Shown piece by piece: positions 8,922-18,106 of a stretch of 64,000 nt of DNA. The translations under genes were made by a program, and so were the position numbers. The stretch comes from Sagittula marina (lineage in GTDB: Bacteria > Pseudomonadota > Alphaproteobacteria > Rhodobacterales > Rhodobacteraceae), in contig NZ_JACIEJ010000001.1 of assembly GCF_014196795.1 (NCBI RefSeq), positions 620,001-684,000 on the forward strand, given 5' to 3'. Within the stretch, counting starts at the first letter, position 1; each line of letters opens with the position of its first letter. The notes beneath the pieces were generated by a model, which was not told where the DNA came from, did not search any database, and saw only the letters and a program-made list of their open reading frames with translations.

Positions 8922-9449
8922 ATGAAGCGTTCGATCCTGATCCACCCCGACCCGCGTCTGAAGAAGGTCTGTGCAGAGGTGCCCGACCTGTCGGACGACC
9001 TGCGCGTCTTGGCCGACGACATGTTGGAAACCATGTACGATGCGCCGGGGATCGGACTGGCCGCCCCGCAGATAGGTGTCATGGACCGCCTGATCGTGAT
9101 GGATTGTGCCAAGCCTGATAATGGCGAAGAGCCGCGACCGCTGGTGATGTTCAATCCGCGTGTGATTGCGTCCTCGGACGATCTGAACGTCTATGAAGAG
9201 GGGTGTCTGTCTATTCCTGACCAATACGCAGATGTTGAGCGCCCGAAGGTGGTGGATGTGGCCTGGCTCGACGTGAATGGTGTCTTGCAGACCGAAACCT
9301 TTGACGGGCTCTGGGCCACCTGCGTACAGCACGAGATCGACCACCTCGATGGCAAGCTTTTTATCGATTATCTCAAGCCGCTGAAGCGCAACATGATCAC
9401 CCGCAAGATGGTCAAACTGAAAAAAGAACGTGCGAGGGATTCTGTATGA
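8922..9449 (+). CDS. def: Peptide deformylase, canonical copy
   Basis: A 175-residue deformylase that removes the N-formyl group from nascent proteins. All three motifs are intact: GIGLAAPQ, EEGCLSIP with the metal-binding Cys, and QHEIDHLDG with two metal His residues and the catalytic Glu. It is the first of three head-to-tail paralogues joined by 4-base overlaps (9446-9449 and 9940-9943). The ATG at 8922 is preferred to a GTG two codons earlier because MKRSILIHPDPRL matches usual family starts. Confidence 0.95.
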   Translation: MKRSILIHPDPRLKKVCAEVPDLSDDLRVLADDMLETMYDAPGIGLAAPQIGVMDRLIVMDCAKPDNGEEPRPLVMFNPRVIASSDDLNVYEEGCLSIPDQYADVERPKVVDVAWLDVNGVLQTETFDGLWATCVQHEIDHLDGKLFIDYLKPLKRNMITRKMVKLKKERARDSV

Positions 9450-9943
9450 GTGTGCACCCGATTGTAAAATGGCCGGATGCGGCGCTGAAATTGCGCTGCC
9501 GTCCGGTGGCGGTCTCTGATGATGTGACGGCACTGGTCGCGGATTTGTTCGACACCATGTATGACGCGCAGGGCCGCGGGTTGGCTGCGCCGCAAATTGG
9601 CGTGGACGCGCGAGTTTTCGTCATGGATGCGGGCTGGAAAACAGGGGAGAAGACGCCGCTCGCCTGTCTGAACCCGGAGATCGAAGTGCTCGACGGCCCG
9701 GAAGTCGACGGCGAAGAGGGCTGCCTGTCCATGCCGGGCGTGTCGGTGACGGTTCCGCGGGTGGAGCATATCTGCCTGCGTTTCAGCGACCTGCAAGGCG
9801 AGCGGCAGGAGCTGATCCTGACAGGCGCAGAGGCGCGCATCGCTCAGCACGAGGCGGATCACCTCGACGGGAGAATGCATTTTCACCGTATCGACAGTGC
9901 GTCACTGGCAGATGTTATGGCAGAATGGGGCGCGCGCACGTGA
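9446..9943 (+). CDS. def: Peptide deformylase, second paralogue with intact active site
   Basis: A 165-residue deformylase. Motifs GRGLAAPQIG, EEGCLSMPG and QHEADHLDGRM retain the Cys and two His metal ligands and the catalytic Glu, so it should be active. It is clearly diverged from the first copy: the second residue of motif 1 is Arg rather than Ile or Val, and the C-terminal helix is shorter. ATGA overlap with the first copy; GTGA overlap with the third. The division of labour with the first copy is unknown. Confidence 0.9.
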   Translation: MSVHPIVKWPDAALKLRCRPVAVSDDVTALVADLFDTMYDAQGRGLAAPQIGVDARVFVMDAGWKTGEKTPLACLNPEIEVLDGPEVDGEEGCLSMPGVSVTVPRVEHICLRFSDLQGERQELILTGAEARIAQHEADHLDGRMHFHRIDSASLADVMAEWGART

Positions 9944-10431
9944 CTGTTCGCCCCTTTGTGGCATGGCCGGACAAACGCTTGCGGTCGGTGGCGGACCCGG
10001 TTTCCGAGGTGACGGACGAGATCCGCACGCTTTGGGACGATATGATCGAAACGATGGACGCCATGCCGGGGGTCGGCCTTGCCGCGCCGCAAATCGGCGT
10101 GATGCTGCGTGTGGCCGTTGTGGATGCCTCCGATACGCGGGGGCAGGCGATCCGCATGGCCAACCCGGAGATCCTGCATGCCTCCGTGCAATTGCGCGAG
10201 CACGAAGAAGGCAGCCCCAATTTGCCGGGCGTCTGGTCCAAAATATCGCGCCCGCGTGCGGTGACTGTGGCCTATTTGGATGAGACCGGAACCCGGATCG
10301 AAAAGGACTTGGTTGGCCTTTGGGCCACGTCGTTGCAGCATCAGGTGGATCACCTGAACGGCAAGATGTTTTTCGACCATCTGTCCAAAGTGAAGCGCGA
10401 CATACTGATCCGCAAGGCGCGAAAACGGTAA
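9940..10431 (+). CDS. Peptide deformylase-like protein with degenerate active site
   Basis: A 163-residue deformylase homologue. Motif 1 is normal (GVGLAAPQIGV). Motif 2 reads EEGSPNLPG where EGCLS is expected, so the metal-binding Cys is Ser. Motif 3 reads QHQVDHLNG, so the catalytic Glu of HExxH is Gln while both His ligands remain. From established deformylase chemistry this protein should not deformylate. The rest of the fold is well kept and the frame is intact, arguing for a retained non-catalytic role. GTG start at 9940 overlaps the previous stop; the alternative start is ATG at 9925. Confidence 0.85.
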   Translation: MTVRPFVAWPDKRLRSVADPVSEVTDEIRTLWDDMIETMDAMPGVGLAAPQIGVMLRVAVVDASDTRGQAIRMANPEILHASVQLREHEEGSPNLPGVWSKISRPRAVTVAYLDETGTRIEKDLVGLWATSLQHQVDHLNGKMFFDHLSKVKRDILIRKARKR

Positions 10432-10556
10432 ATGGCGTTTCGCTGCCTTGAAATGCGAAGCGGGGCCAGCCCGCAGAGTTTTTCTAAAGCACGGAAGCGG
10501 GCGGCGTTTTGTCGGTGGGCAACGGAGCCCAGAGTGGCTGCTGCGCGTGGAAGCGA

Positions 10557-11159
10557 TTAACCAATCAGGGCTTTGATCCCCGCGGCGTGGTCTGACGTGG
10601 CGGCGAGCGTGTCGGTTGCCAGCATGCGCGCCTCGGCCAATGGATCGTCGATGATGCGGTCGATGAGGCCCCAGGTCTGCGCCTCCTCGACGGTGACTTT
10701 TGCACCGCCCATGAAGATCATCTTGGCACGGCTGGGACCGGCGAGCGCAGCGAGGCGTTTTGGGTCGGAGGGCTGCGGCAGAAAGCCAAGTTTCATCACT
10801 GGATAGAACAGTTTGGCGTTGGGGACGGACAGCCGCAGGTCGCAGGCGAGGAACATCCCCATTGCGCCACCGGCAACTGTGCCGTTCAGGGCGCAGATCG
10901 TCAGACCGCGATGGCGTGCAATTGCGGCTGACAATCGCTCCCACAAGGGGGATGTGGCAAGCCCAGCTTTGGCCGCGTCAAGGTCGGCCCCGGCGGAGAA
11001 GACCTTGCCCGTGCCCGTCAACACCAGAACGCGGGCGGTTCGGGCGTCCTCTGCGATCTGGCAAAGCTGCTCCAGCATGTCCTGCGTCAGCGAATTTGCC
11101 TTCTCCGGGCGGTCGATGGTGGCGGTCCAATAGTCACCGTCCTTGTCCAGCCGGATCAT
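10557..11159 (-). CDS. Enoyl-CoA hydratase/isomerase family protein
   Basis: A 200-residue crotonase-fold protein, short for the family (about 255-265). It has the CoA-binding VFSAGADLDAAKAG and the oxyanion-hole region NGTVAGGAMGMFLACDLRL, followed by AKLFYPVMKLGFLP. The catalytic Glu usually found in the second loop is not evident, so activity as a hydratase is uncertain. ATGA overlap with the upstream SDR gene suggests the two work on related acyl or hydroxyacyl substrates. Confidence 0.82.
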   Translation of the reverse strand: MIRLDKDGDYWTATIDRPEKANSLTQDMLEQLCQIAEDARTARVLVLTGTGKVFSAGADLDAAKAGLATSPLWERLSAAIARHRGLTICALNGTVAGGAMGMFLACDLRLSVPNAKLFYPVMKLGFLPQPSDPKRLAALAGPSRAKMIFMGGAKVTVEEAQTWGLIDRIIDDPLAEARMLATDTLAATSDHAAGIKALIG

Positions 11160-11905
11160 GCAAGGCCAACCTTGGCGCGGACGTCGGGATCCCGCAGAGA
11201 GATTTCGTCGCCCAGATAGGCATCGGCCTCGGCGCCGCACATCCAGACCAGTGTCTGCGCCACCCATTCCGGCGGGATGTGGTCGGACCAGTCCAGTTGG
11301 CTGATGGGGTTCACGCCAGACGCCTTGATTTCCTTTTGCATCTGGGTCGCGACAGTGCCGGGTGAGAGAGATATGGCGCGGATGCCTTTGTCGCCATATT
11401 CCTTATGCGCCATCTTGGTCAGCATAAAAGCGCCGGCCTTTGAGGCGCAGTAATGCGACCATGCCTCTACCGGGCCATGCGCCGCGCCAGAGCCGATGGT
11501 CAAAACCGTGCCGTATCCTTGTGACAACATGCCGGGCAACGCCGCGCGCATACCGTGAAACACCCCCTTGAGGTTGATGTCGATCACTGTGCCCCATGCG
11601 TCCGGGTCGGCGTCCGCCAGATGGGCGATGGGTTCGATCACACCTGCGTTGTTCACCACGATGTCCAGCCCGCCATGCGCGATCACGCAGTTGGCCACGG
11701 CTTGCTCCATCTCCCAGTAGCGCGAAATGTCGCAGGGAATCGCAACAGCAGAAGCGCCGATTTCCCCGGCCAGTTCCGCGATAGCGTCAGAGCCGCGCGC
11801 CACCAGCGCGACTTTGGCCCCCGCGGCGGCAAAGGCGCGGGCGGCTTGTGCACCTATGCCACGGCTTGCTCCGGTGATCAGAACCACTTTGCCTGTCAGA
11901 CTCAT
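11156..11905 (-). CDS. Short-chain dehydrogenase/reductase
   Basis: A 249-residue classical SDR. Cofactor site ITGASRGIGAQAARAFA, then NNAGVIEP, catalytic Ser in IGSGAAHGP and the YCASKAGAF Tyr-xxx-Lys pair, with LSPGTVATQMQ after it. The basic residue after strand 2 (VARGS) suggests NADP(H). The start at 11905 has GGAG six bases upstream; four further codons with an ATG at 11917 are possible. The stop overlaps the crotonase-family gene. Confidence 0.9.
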   Translation of the reverse strand: MSLTGKVVLITGASRGIGAQAARAFAAAGAKVALVARGSDAIAELAGEIGASAVAIPCDISRYWEMEQAVANCVIAHGGLDIVVNNAGVIEPIAHLADADPDAWGTVIDINLKGVFHGMRAALPGMLSQGYGTVLTIGSGAAHGPVEAWSHYCASKAGAFMLTKMAHKEYGDKGIRAISLSPGTVATQMQKEIKASGVNPISQLDWSDHIPPEWVAQTLVWMCGAEADAYLGDEISLRDPDVRAKVGLA

Positions 11906-12049
11906 CTCGTGCTCCATCTCGTTTGCGCTGGGTCGTCTCGCAAAACTGGTAAAGACAACTAAGTATGGAATCCAGCCCCTTGACCCCAAGGGCAGGCCTG
12001 CAACACTACGGCCAAGAATTTTATGAACGTACCAAAGAGGCACATTGAT

Positions 12050-13579
12050 ATGACACGGGTTTCCGCAGTTTCCATTCTGGCGCTTTCCGCCATGGCCAGC
12101 CCGTCCTTCGCGGACGTTACGAGTGAAGAGGTCTGGAACAACCTCGAGTCCTACCTGTCCGATTTCGGTTACGAGATTTCGGCGACAGAGACCGCCACGG
12201 ACAACGGGCTGGAGGTGTCTGGCATCAGCTATACTGCGCCTCTGCCGGAGGACGGTGGCACCATGGTCGTGACGCTGCCGGACATGATCTACACCGATGT
12301 CGGCGATGGCACTGTCGATATGACGATGCCGGAAAGCGGCATGATGGAGGTGACCATCACACCCGAGGGCGAAGATGCTTCGCCGACCGTGGTGGCGGTG
12401 GCGCTGTCGCACAGTGGTCTGCTTGTGAACGCATCGGGCACCCCGGAAGAGATGACCTACGAGTCGCGGGCCGAAGAGATCCGGATGGTGTTGGACAGCG
12501 TGACGGACGAGGGCGAACTTCTGCCGAAGGAGGCCCTGAAAACATCGCTTTCCATGGGGCCTGTGGCGGGGACGTCTGTTGTCAGCATAGAGGACGGTCT
12601 GCGCAGCGTATCGCAGGACATGACTTACGGCGACATCACCTATGACTTCGCCTTCACCGCGCCGGAAGATGATGAAACCAAAGGTCTTTTCAGCGGGACG
12701 CTGCGTGGCCTCGCGGGGAAGGGGACGACGGTGGTGCCCGATGGGGCCGATATGTCCGACGCCCCTGCGATGCTGGCTTCGGGGTTTGAGGTCGATGCGT
12801 CGATCACGCATCAAGGTGGTGAGACCAGCTTTGACTTTCAGGACGGGTCGGATCGTGTGACGGGGCAGTTGTCGTCTGACGGTGGCGAACTGGGCTTTGC
12901 CATGTCGCAGGAAAAGATGGTCTATGTGCTGTCCGCCCTTGGCCAGAGCGTGTCGATGATGGTGCCGGACATGCCGTTCCCGATCGAGGGCAAGTTTGGT
13001 GAGGCGGGGTTCTCCTTCGAGATGCCGCTCGCGGCGTCAGAAGAGCCGGTTCCTGCAAGCCTGTCGGTGTTGCTGTCTGATTTCGAGATGGCGGATATGC
13101 TGTGGGGCATCTTTGACCCGCAGGGCGTGCTGCCGCGTGATCCCGCGACGATCGGCGCGAACCTGGAGGCGGAGGTCACGCCCTTTGTCAGTATCATCGA
13201 CGAAGATGCGATGGAGGCTGTGGAAGAGGGCGAAGAGCTGCCCGGTGAACTGAACAAGGTTACCCTGACAGATCTGGTGGTGCGTGCCATCGGGGCTGAG
13301 ATTCTTGGCGAGGGTGAATTCACCTTTGATAACACCGATACGGAAACCTTTGACGGGATGCCGCGCCCAGAGGGCCAGATCGATCTGACCATTTCCGGCG
13401 TGAATGGCGTGATCGACAAGCTGATCGAGATGGGCTTTGTCCAGGAGCAAGACGCAATGGGCGCGCGGATGATGCTGGGCATGTTCACCGTGCCGGGGGC
13501 AGAGCCGGATACGGCGACTTCGACCATTCTGGTGAACGATCAGGGTCACGTGCTGGCAAACGGTCAGCGAATCAAGTGA
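12050..13579 (+). CDS. DUF2125-family secreted protein
   Basis: A 509-residue acidic protein with a clear signal peptide (about residues 1-21, ending PSFA before DVTSEEV) and no other membrane segment. The rest is beta-rich with many short repeats of the type VTLPDMIYTDV and TLTDLVVRAIG, matching alphaproteobacterial DUF2125 proteins of the periplasm. Function unknown. ATG at 12050 is preferred to 12023 because it gives a standard signal peptide and has AAGAGG upstream. Confidence 0.8.
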   Translation: MTRVSAVSILALSAMASPSFADVTSEEVWNNLESYLSDFGYEISATETATDNGLEVSGISYTAPLPEDGGTMVVTLPDMIYTDVGDGTVDMTMPESGMMEVTITPEGEDASPTVVAVALSHSGLLVNASGTPEEMTYESRAEEIRMVLDSVTDEGELLPKEALKTSLSMGPVAGTSVVSIEDGLRSVSQDMTYGDITYDFAFTAPEDDETKGLFSGTLRGLAGKGTTVVPDGADMSDAPAMLASGFEVDASITHQGGETSFDFQDGSDRVTGQLSSDGGELGFAMSQEKMVYVLSALGQSVSMMVPDMPFPIEGKFGEAGFSFEMPLAASEEPVPASLSVLLSDFEMADMLWGIFDPQGVLPRDPATIGANLEAEVTPFVSIIDEDAMEAVEEGEELPGELNKVTLTDLVVRAIGAEILGEGEFTFDNTDTETFDGMPRPEGQIDLTISGVNGVIDKLIEMGFVQEQDAMGARMMLGMFTVPGAEPDTATSTILVNDQGHVLANGQRIK

Positions 13580-13600
13580 TCTGACGATTGAGTGTTTGCA

Positions 13601-13625
13601 TAGGGCGGGGAAGTTCCCCGCCCTA
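13601..13625. terminator. Strong GC-rich hairpin after the DUF2125 gene
   Basis: The arms TAGGGCGGGGAA and TTCCCCGCCCTA pair almost back to back, giving a stem of about 10-11 bp with a tiny loop. It lies 22 bases after the stop codon. No U-run follows on the plus strand, so it may be an mRNA-stabilising 3' structure or a weak terminator rather than a standard intrinsic terminator. Confidence 0.5.
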
Positions 13626-13728
13626 CGCGTGTCTGGGGTAATTCAGGGGCACGCCCTGCGGCGAGAGATATCTCTCGCCTGAGGGGGCTGCCCTAGCCCT
13701 CCACCGAAGTATTTGAAACGCCAAGACG

Positions 13729-14043
13729 TTATGACTGCAAAGCCAGAACGCCGACGCCCGTCGAGGCAGATCTGCCGTCCACCGCGACCGCTCGACCGGT
13801 GATATATGCGGCCTTGTCCGGGCACAGGAAGCACCTGAGTGCGGCCAGTTCGTAGCGGTTCAAAGGTAGGGCGTCGTGATATGCGGGGATAGTCTCCGGA
13901 GTGTGGACGGCCATGGCGAGTTCGGTGCGCACCGGACACGGCGGGGCGCAGCTCACCCGGATGTCATAGTCACCCAGCCCCGCTGCGTGCTGCTTGGTAA
14001 GTTGGATCACGGCGGCCGTGGATGTGCCGTAGGCCCGACGACG
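13729..14043 (-). pseudogene. Truncated SDR-family dehydrogenase remnant
   Basis: An open frame of about 105 codons that matches only the C-terminal 40% of a classical SDR. It reads AYGTSTAAVIQLTKQHA, then CAPPCPVRTELAMAVH and later YITGRAVAVDGRSAST. In an active SDR the first of these would be YxxxK; here the catalytic Lys is Thr (YGTST). The cofactor-binding half is missing, and the neighbouring UbiH-type gene ends only nine bases upstream. I read it as a decayed gene. The region 13626-13728 next to it holds nothing recognisable. Confidence 0.7.
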
Positions 14044-14051
14044 GATAGGCC

Positions 14052-15260
14052 CTAGCGCATCAAGTCGGGGAGGTCGCCGTTGAGGCCGGCCGCTTCGCGA
14101 ATGAAGCCGCGGCGGAGTCCGGGAGCGGCGTTGATTGCAGCCATGCCGATGTCGCGGGCCGCGCGGAGAAGGGGATTGTCATTTGAAAACAATCTGTTGA
14201 AAAGGTCCGTGCTGCCCGCAAGCGTCGCCGTGTCCCAGCGCCGCCATTGCTGGTAGCGGGCCAGAGTGAAGTCGGAGGCGATGTCTTCGCCCCGACGCGA
14301 CGCATGAGACAGCACATGCGCCAGCGCGGCCACGTCGCGCAGCCCGGCGTTCAGCCCCTGGCCCGCGATGGGATGCATCCCATGTGCCGCATCACCCACC
14401 AGCGCCAGCCGCGTGTCGATAAAGCTGTTCGCCAGCGTCAGGCCCAGCGGGTAGGTGAAGCGGGTTCCTGCTAGGGCTATATCGCCGAGAAAGTCGCCGA
14501 AACGGGGGCGGAGGACAGCGAGGTAGTCATCTTCGCTCAGGGCATTGATGGCTTGGGCGCTGTCTTGCTTCTCGCTCCAGACGATGGAGGAGCGGTTGCC
14601 GGTCAGCGGCAGGATCGCCAGTGGTCCGGCCGGCATGAACAGTTGATGCGCTGTGCCCTCATGCGGCTTTTCGTGCGCTATTGCGCAGACAAGGGCGGTC
14701 TGACCGTAGCCCCAGCCGGTGCGTCGGATGCCTGCGCGCTGGGCGGTGCCGGAGCTGCGCCCATCTGCGCCCACAAGCAATCGTGCGCTTACGGTCTCGC
14801 CGCCTTCCAGCGTTACGGTGACGCCGCTGTGGTCGGTGTCTTGGGCGATCACCCGACAGGCGGAACGGGGCGTGATCTGCGGGCTGTGGTCCATGGCATC
14901 CATCAGGGCACGGCGCAGGTAGCGATCCTCGACCATATATCCCATGGGGCCTTCTTCGATCTCGGCGGAGTCGAAGTGCAACCCGAGGAACACGCGGGCA
15001 TCCCCAACGCGCCCGTCGGAGACCTTGATCTGGAGCATGGGCTGAGCGTCGTCTTCGAGCCCGTCCCACAGACCAAGCCTGTCCAGCATGCGTTGCGAGG
15101 ACAGAGCCAGCGCATAGCTGCGGCCGTCGAAATCGTCCTGCGTCCGGGTAGGGGCGGGCAGGGCGTCCAGCACCACGCTGGTGAGGCCGCATTGCGCCGC
15201 CGCCAACGCGAGGGCGGGGCCATTCAGGCCGCCGCCGACGATGATCAGATCGTGTTTCAT
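14052..15260 (-). CDS. ubiH: UbiH/UbiF/COQ6-family FAD-dependent hydroxylase
   Basis: A 402-residue flavoprotein monooxygenase that hydroxylates the ubiquinone ring. FAD site IIVGGGLNGPALALAAA at the N terminus, LLVGADGRSSGTAQRAGI in the middle, and GDAAHGMHPIAGQGLNAGL, the UbiH-family signature, near residue 290. Which ring position is modified cannot be told from sequence, so the symbol is tentative. The start at 15260 is set by the FAD motif. Divergent from the amidase, with 82 bases between. Confidence 0.83.
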   Translation of the reverse strand: MKHDLIIVGGGLNGPALALAAAQCGLTSVVLDALPAPTRTQDDFDGRSYALALSSQRMLDRLGLWDGLEDDAQPMLQIKVSDGRVGDARVFLGLHFDSAEIEEGPMGYMVEDRYLRRALMDAMDHSPQITPRSACRVIAQDTDHSGVTVTLEGGETVSARLLVGADGRSSGTAQRAGIRRTGWGYGQTALVCAIAHEKPHEGTAHQLFMPAGPLAILPLTGNRSSIVWSEKQDSAQAINALSEDDYLAVLRPRFGDFLGDIALAGTRFTYPLGLTLANSFIDTRLALVGDAAHGMHPIAGQGLNAGLRDVAALAHVLSHASRRGEDIASDFTLARYQQWRRWDTATLAGSTDLFNRLFSNDNPLLRAARDIGMAAINAAPGLRRGFIREAAGLNGDLPDLMR

Positions 15261-15342
15261 GGGGCTGAATATGGTCGCGCGCGCGGGATTGTCCATGCGC
15301 CTTTGTGGCGCTAGCGTCGCGCGCAAAGAAGGAGTGCCCGAG

Positions 15343-16674
15343 ATGACCGACTGGACCAAAGCCACCGCCGCAGAAATGGGCCGCGCCATCGGGCGGGGGG
15401 AGGTCGATCCGGTCGATCTGACGCAAGGGTTTTATGACGCCATCGCGGCAGAGCCGGCGTCCGACCGGATCTACGCGCGCCTGACCGAAGAGCGCGCAAT
15501 GGCGGAAGCTCTGGCCGCGTCAAAGCGCGCCAGGGACGGTGTGCGGCGGCACCCGTTGGACGGGGTGCCGATCTCTTGGAAGGATTTGTATGACACCGCC
15601 GGCGTGGTGACGGAGGCTGGGTCAGGCCTGCTCGCCGGGCGCGTTCCAGACCGCGATGCAAAGGTGTTGCGCGCCGCGACGCTGGCGGGCACGGTTTGTC
15701 TGGGCAAGACACATATGTCGGAGCTGGCGTTTTCGGGGCTTGGTCTGAACCCGGTGACAGCCACTGCGCCTTGTGTGAACGATCCGGAGGCGGTCGCCGG
15801 TGGGTCGTCCTCTGGCGCGGCAGCCTCTGTGGCGTTTGGGTTGGCGGCGGCGGGGATCGGGTCGGACACCGGCGGGTCAGTGCGCTTGCCGGCCTGTTGG
15901 AACGATCTTGTGGGCTTGAAGACCAGCTCGGGTCGGCTGTCACTTGAGGGCGCGGTGCCCTTGATCACCAGCTTCGACACGGTGGGGCCGCTGGCGCGCT
16001 CGGTCGAGGATGCGGCCCTGTTGTTGTCCGCGATGGAGGGCAAGCCCGCACCGGATCTGCGCGGGGCTTCGTTGAAGGGGCGCCGCTTTGCAATGTTGCA
16101 GACCGTCGTGATGGAGGATCTGGACGAGGCTCCGGCGCGCGCCTTCGCCGATGCGGTGGCGCGGTTCCGCGATGCTGGGGCGGAGGTTGTGGAACTGGAC
16201 TTTCCGCAGATCGGTGCCCCGCACCGGGACAGCGGGATGCTGTATACGGTGGAGGCCTGGGCCACATGGGGAGAGGCGATCAAGGCCAACCCGAACGCCA
16301 TGTTCGCTCCGATTCGAGAGCGGTTCGAGTCCGGGGCGACGCATGATGCGGCGACTTACAAGGCCGCTTGGCAGCATCTGGAGGACGTGCGGCGCGCGTG
16401 GTGGCGCGAGACGGCCAGCTTTGATGCCGTGATTTGCCCGACCGCGCCGAACCTGCCCGCCAAAAAGGACAAACTGATGGAGCAGGGCGATTACTACGTC
16501 TCCGAGAACCTGCGCACATTGCGCAACACGCGCATCGGTAACCTGTTGGGCGGCGGGATTGTGACGCTGCCAACGGGTGTCCCGTCCTGTGGCGTGTCGC
16601 TGATGGCGCCGCCGATGACAGAGCCTCGCCTGCTGCGGCTGGCCCATGCCGCGGAGGCGGCGCTGAAGGTGTAA
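15343..16674 (+). CDS. Amidase-signature family hydrolase
   Basis: A 443-residue amidase. The Ser-Ser-Lys triad can be placed: Lys in PISWKDLYDTAG, the glycine/serine-rich block AGGSSSGAAASVAFG, and the nucleophile in DTGGSVRLPACWN. Family members hydrolyse amides, including Glu-tRNA(Gln), but no GatC or GatB gene is nearby and the C-terminal half is of the general-amidase kind, so a small-molecule amide is more likely. AAGGAG stands upstream of the ATG at 15343. Confidence 0.88.
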   Translation: MTDWTKATAAEMGRAIGRGEVDPVDLTQGFYDAIAAEPASDRIYARLTEERAMAEALAASKRARDGVRRHPLDGVPISWKDLYDTAGVVTEAGSGLLAGRVPDRDAKVLRAATLAGTVCLGKTHMSELAFSGLGLNPVTATAPCVNDPEAVAGGSSSGAAASVAFGLAAAGIGSDTGGSVRLPACWNDLVGLKTSSGRLSLEGAVPLITSFDTVGPLARSVEDAALLLSAMEGKPAPDLRGASLKGRRFAMLQTVVMEDLDEAPARAFADAVARFRDAGAEVVELDFPQIGAPHRDSGMLYTVEAWATWGEAIKANPNAMFAPIRERFESGATHDAATYKAAWQHLEDVRRAWWRETASFDAVICPTAPNLPAKKDKLMEQGDYYVSENLRTLRNTRIGNLLGGGIVTLPTGVPSCGVSLMAPPMTEPRLLRLAHAAEAALKV

Positions 16675-16901
16675 GTGGCGGGCGCGCCCGTCGAATCAGT
16701 TTGACCCAGTAAGAAAAACGCCCGCGATACAGGCGAACCCGAGCTGCGGTTCTGGCAAGACACCAATCTCATTGCGACTTTCGCGCCACAGGCCTTCTCT
16801 GCGGCGTCATCATTGTGGACAGCGCCCCCCTTTGTTCCGTATCCTGCGGGCAATCGCGGGGCGAACAACGACCCCGCACGAGGCAGATCAGAGCTAGACC
16901 T

Positions 16902-18080
16902 ATGTCCCCCGAACGGTTTTCGAACCTACCGGCATATGCATTCCCGCGTCTGCGCGCCCTTTTGGACGTGCATGAACCCGGTGGTGATATACGCCACATG
17001 AGCATCGGCGAGCCAAAGCACGCCTTTCCGCAATGGGTCTCCGAGACCATTGCGACCCATGCGCATGAGTTTGGGAAATACCCCGCCAATGAAGGCACGC
17101 CGGAGCTGCGCGGCGCGATCCGTGACTGGCTGTATCGTCGCTATGACGTGATGGTTGACCCGGACACGCAGGTCATGGCGCTGAATGGGTCGCGCGAGGG
17201 GTTGTACAACGCCGGCATGGCGCTGATCCCGGAACACAAGAACGGCGCGCGCCCCGTGGTGCTGATGCCGAACCCGTTCTATCAGGTCTACATGATCTCG
17301 GCGATCTCGGTGGGGGCGGAGCCGCGCTTTGTCCCGGCAACCGCAGAGACGGGTCATTTGCCCGACTTCGCGGCCGTCGACCCGGAGGTGCTGAACCGCA
17401 CCGCTGCTGTCTACATTTGCTCCCCTGCAAACCCGCAAGGGGTGATGGCGGATGAGGCATATTGGCGCGGGCTCATCGGGCTGGCGGAGCAATATGATTT
17501 TCAGATCCTCGCGGACGAGTGTTACGCAGAGATCTACCGCGACACGCCCCCTGTGGGCGCGCTGGAGGTGGCCAAGGCGATGGGCGCTGATCCGGAGCGC
17601 GTTGTGTCCTTTCATTCGCTGTCCAAGCGGTCGAACCTGCCGGGGCTGCGCTCTGGCTTCGTGACGGGCGGGCCGGACAGCATCGCGCGGATGAAGCAGC
17701 TGCGCGCCTATGCGGGGGCCCCTGTGCCGCTGCCGATCCAACGGGCGAGCGAAAAGCTGTGGGCCGAAGAAACGCATGTGACGCAGAATCGCGCGCTTTA
17801 CGCGGAGAAATACGAACTGGCGGATGAGATCCTGGGACATGTGCCGGGCTATCTCAGCCCGCAGGCGGGCATGTTCCTGTGGTTGCCAGTCGAAGACGGA
17901 GAGGCCGCAACGCTGCGGCTGTGGCAGGAGACCGGCGTGCGTGTGCTGCCGGGGGCCTACCTGTCAAAGGACATAAGTGGGCAAACCAATCCCGGTGCGG
18001 GCTATATCCGCGTGGCGATTGTTGCCCCACTGGAAGAGACACGGGACGGGCTGACCCTGATCCGGGACACCCTGTACTGA
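16902..18080 (+). CDS. dapC: Aminotransferase, likely succinyldiaminopimelate transaminase (DapC type)
   Basis: A 392-residue fold-type I aminotransferase beginning [61 protein letters not shown] and the PLP-Lys segment [16 protein letters not shown] are typical of the alphaproteobacterial branch annotated as N-succinyldiaminopimelate aminotransferase in lysine synthesis. This assignment rests on resemblance; other class I activities are possible. The 227-base gap before it shows no recognised element. It ends 26 bases before ftsK. Confidence 0.78.
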   Translation: MSPERFSNLPAYAFPRLRALLDVHEPGGDIRHMSIGEPKHAFPQWVSETIATHAHEFGKYPANEGTPELRGAIRDWLYRRYDVMVDPDTQVMALNGSREGLYNAGMALIPEHKNGARPVVLMPNPFYQVYMISAISVGAEPRFVPATAETGHLPDFAAVDPEVLNRTAAVYICSPANPQGVMADEAYWRGLIGLAEQYDFQILADECYAEIYRDTPPVGALEVAKAMGADPERVVSFHSLSKRSNLPGLRSGFVTGGPDSIARMKQLRAYAGAPVPLPIQRASEKLWAEETHVTQNRALYAEKYELADEILGHVPGYLSPQAGMFLWLPVEDGEAATLRLWQETGVRVLPGAYLSKDISGQTNPGAGYIRVAIVAPLEETRDGLTLIRDTLY

Positions 18081-18106
18081 TAAAGATAAAAAGACGAGGC
18101 GGAACA

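Noticed and set aside
16680-16695. Palindrome CGGGCGCGCCCG after the amidase gene
   Set aside because: Short, self-complementary GC sequences are frequent in this composition and no T-run follows.
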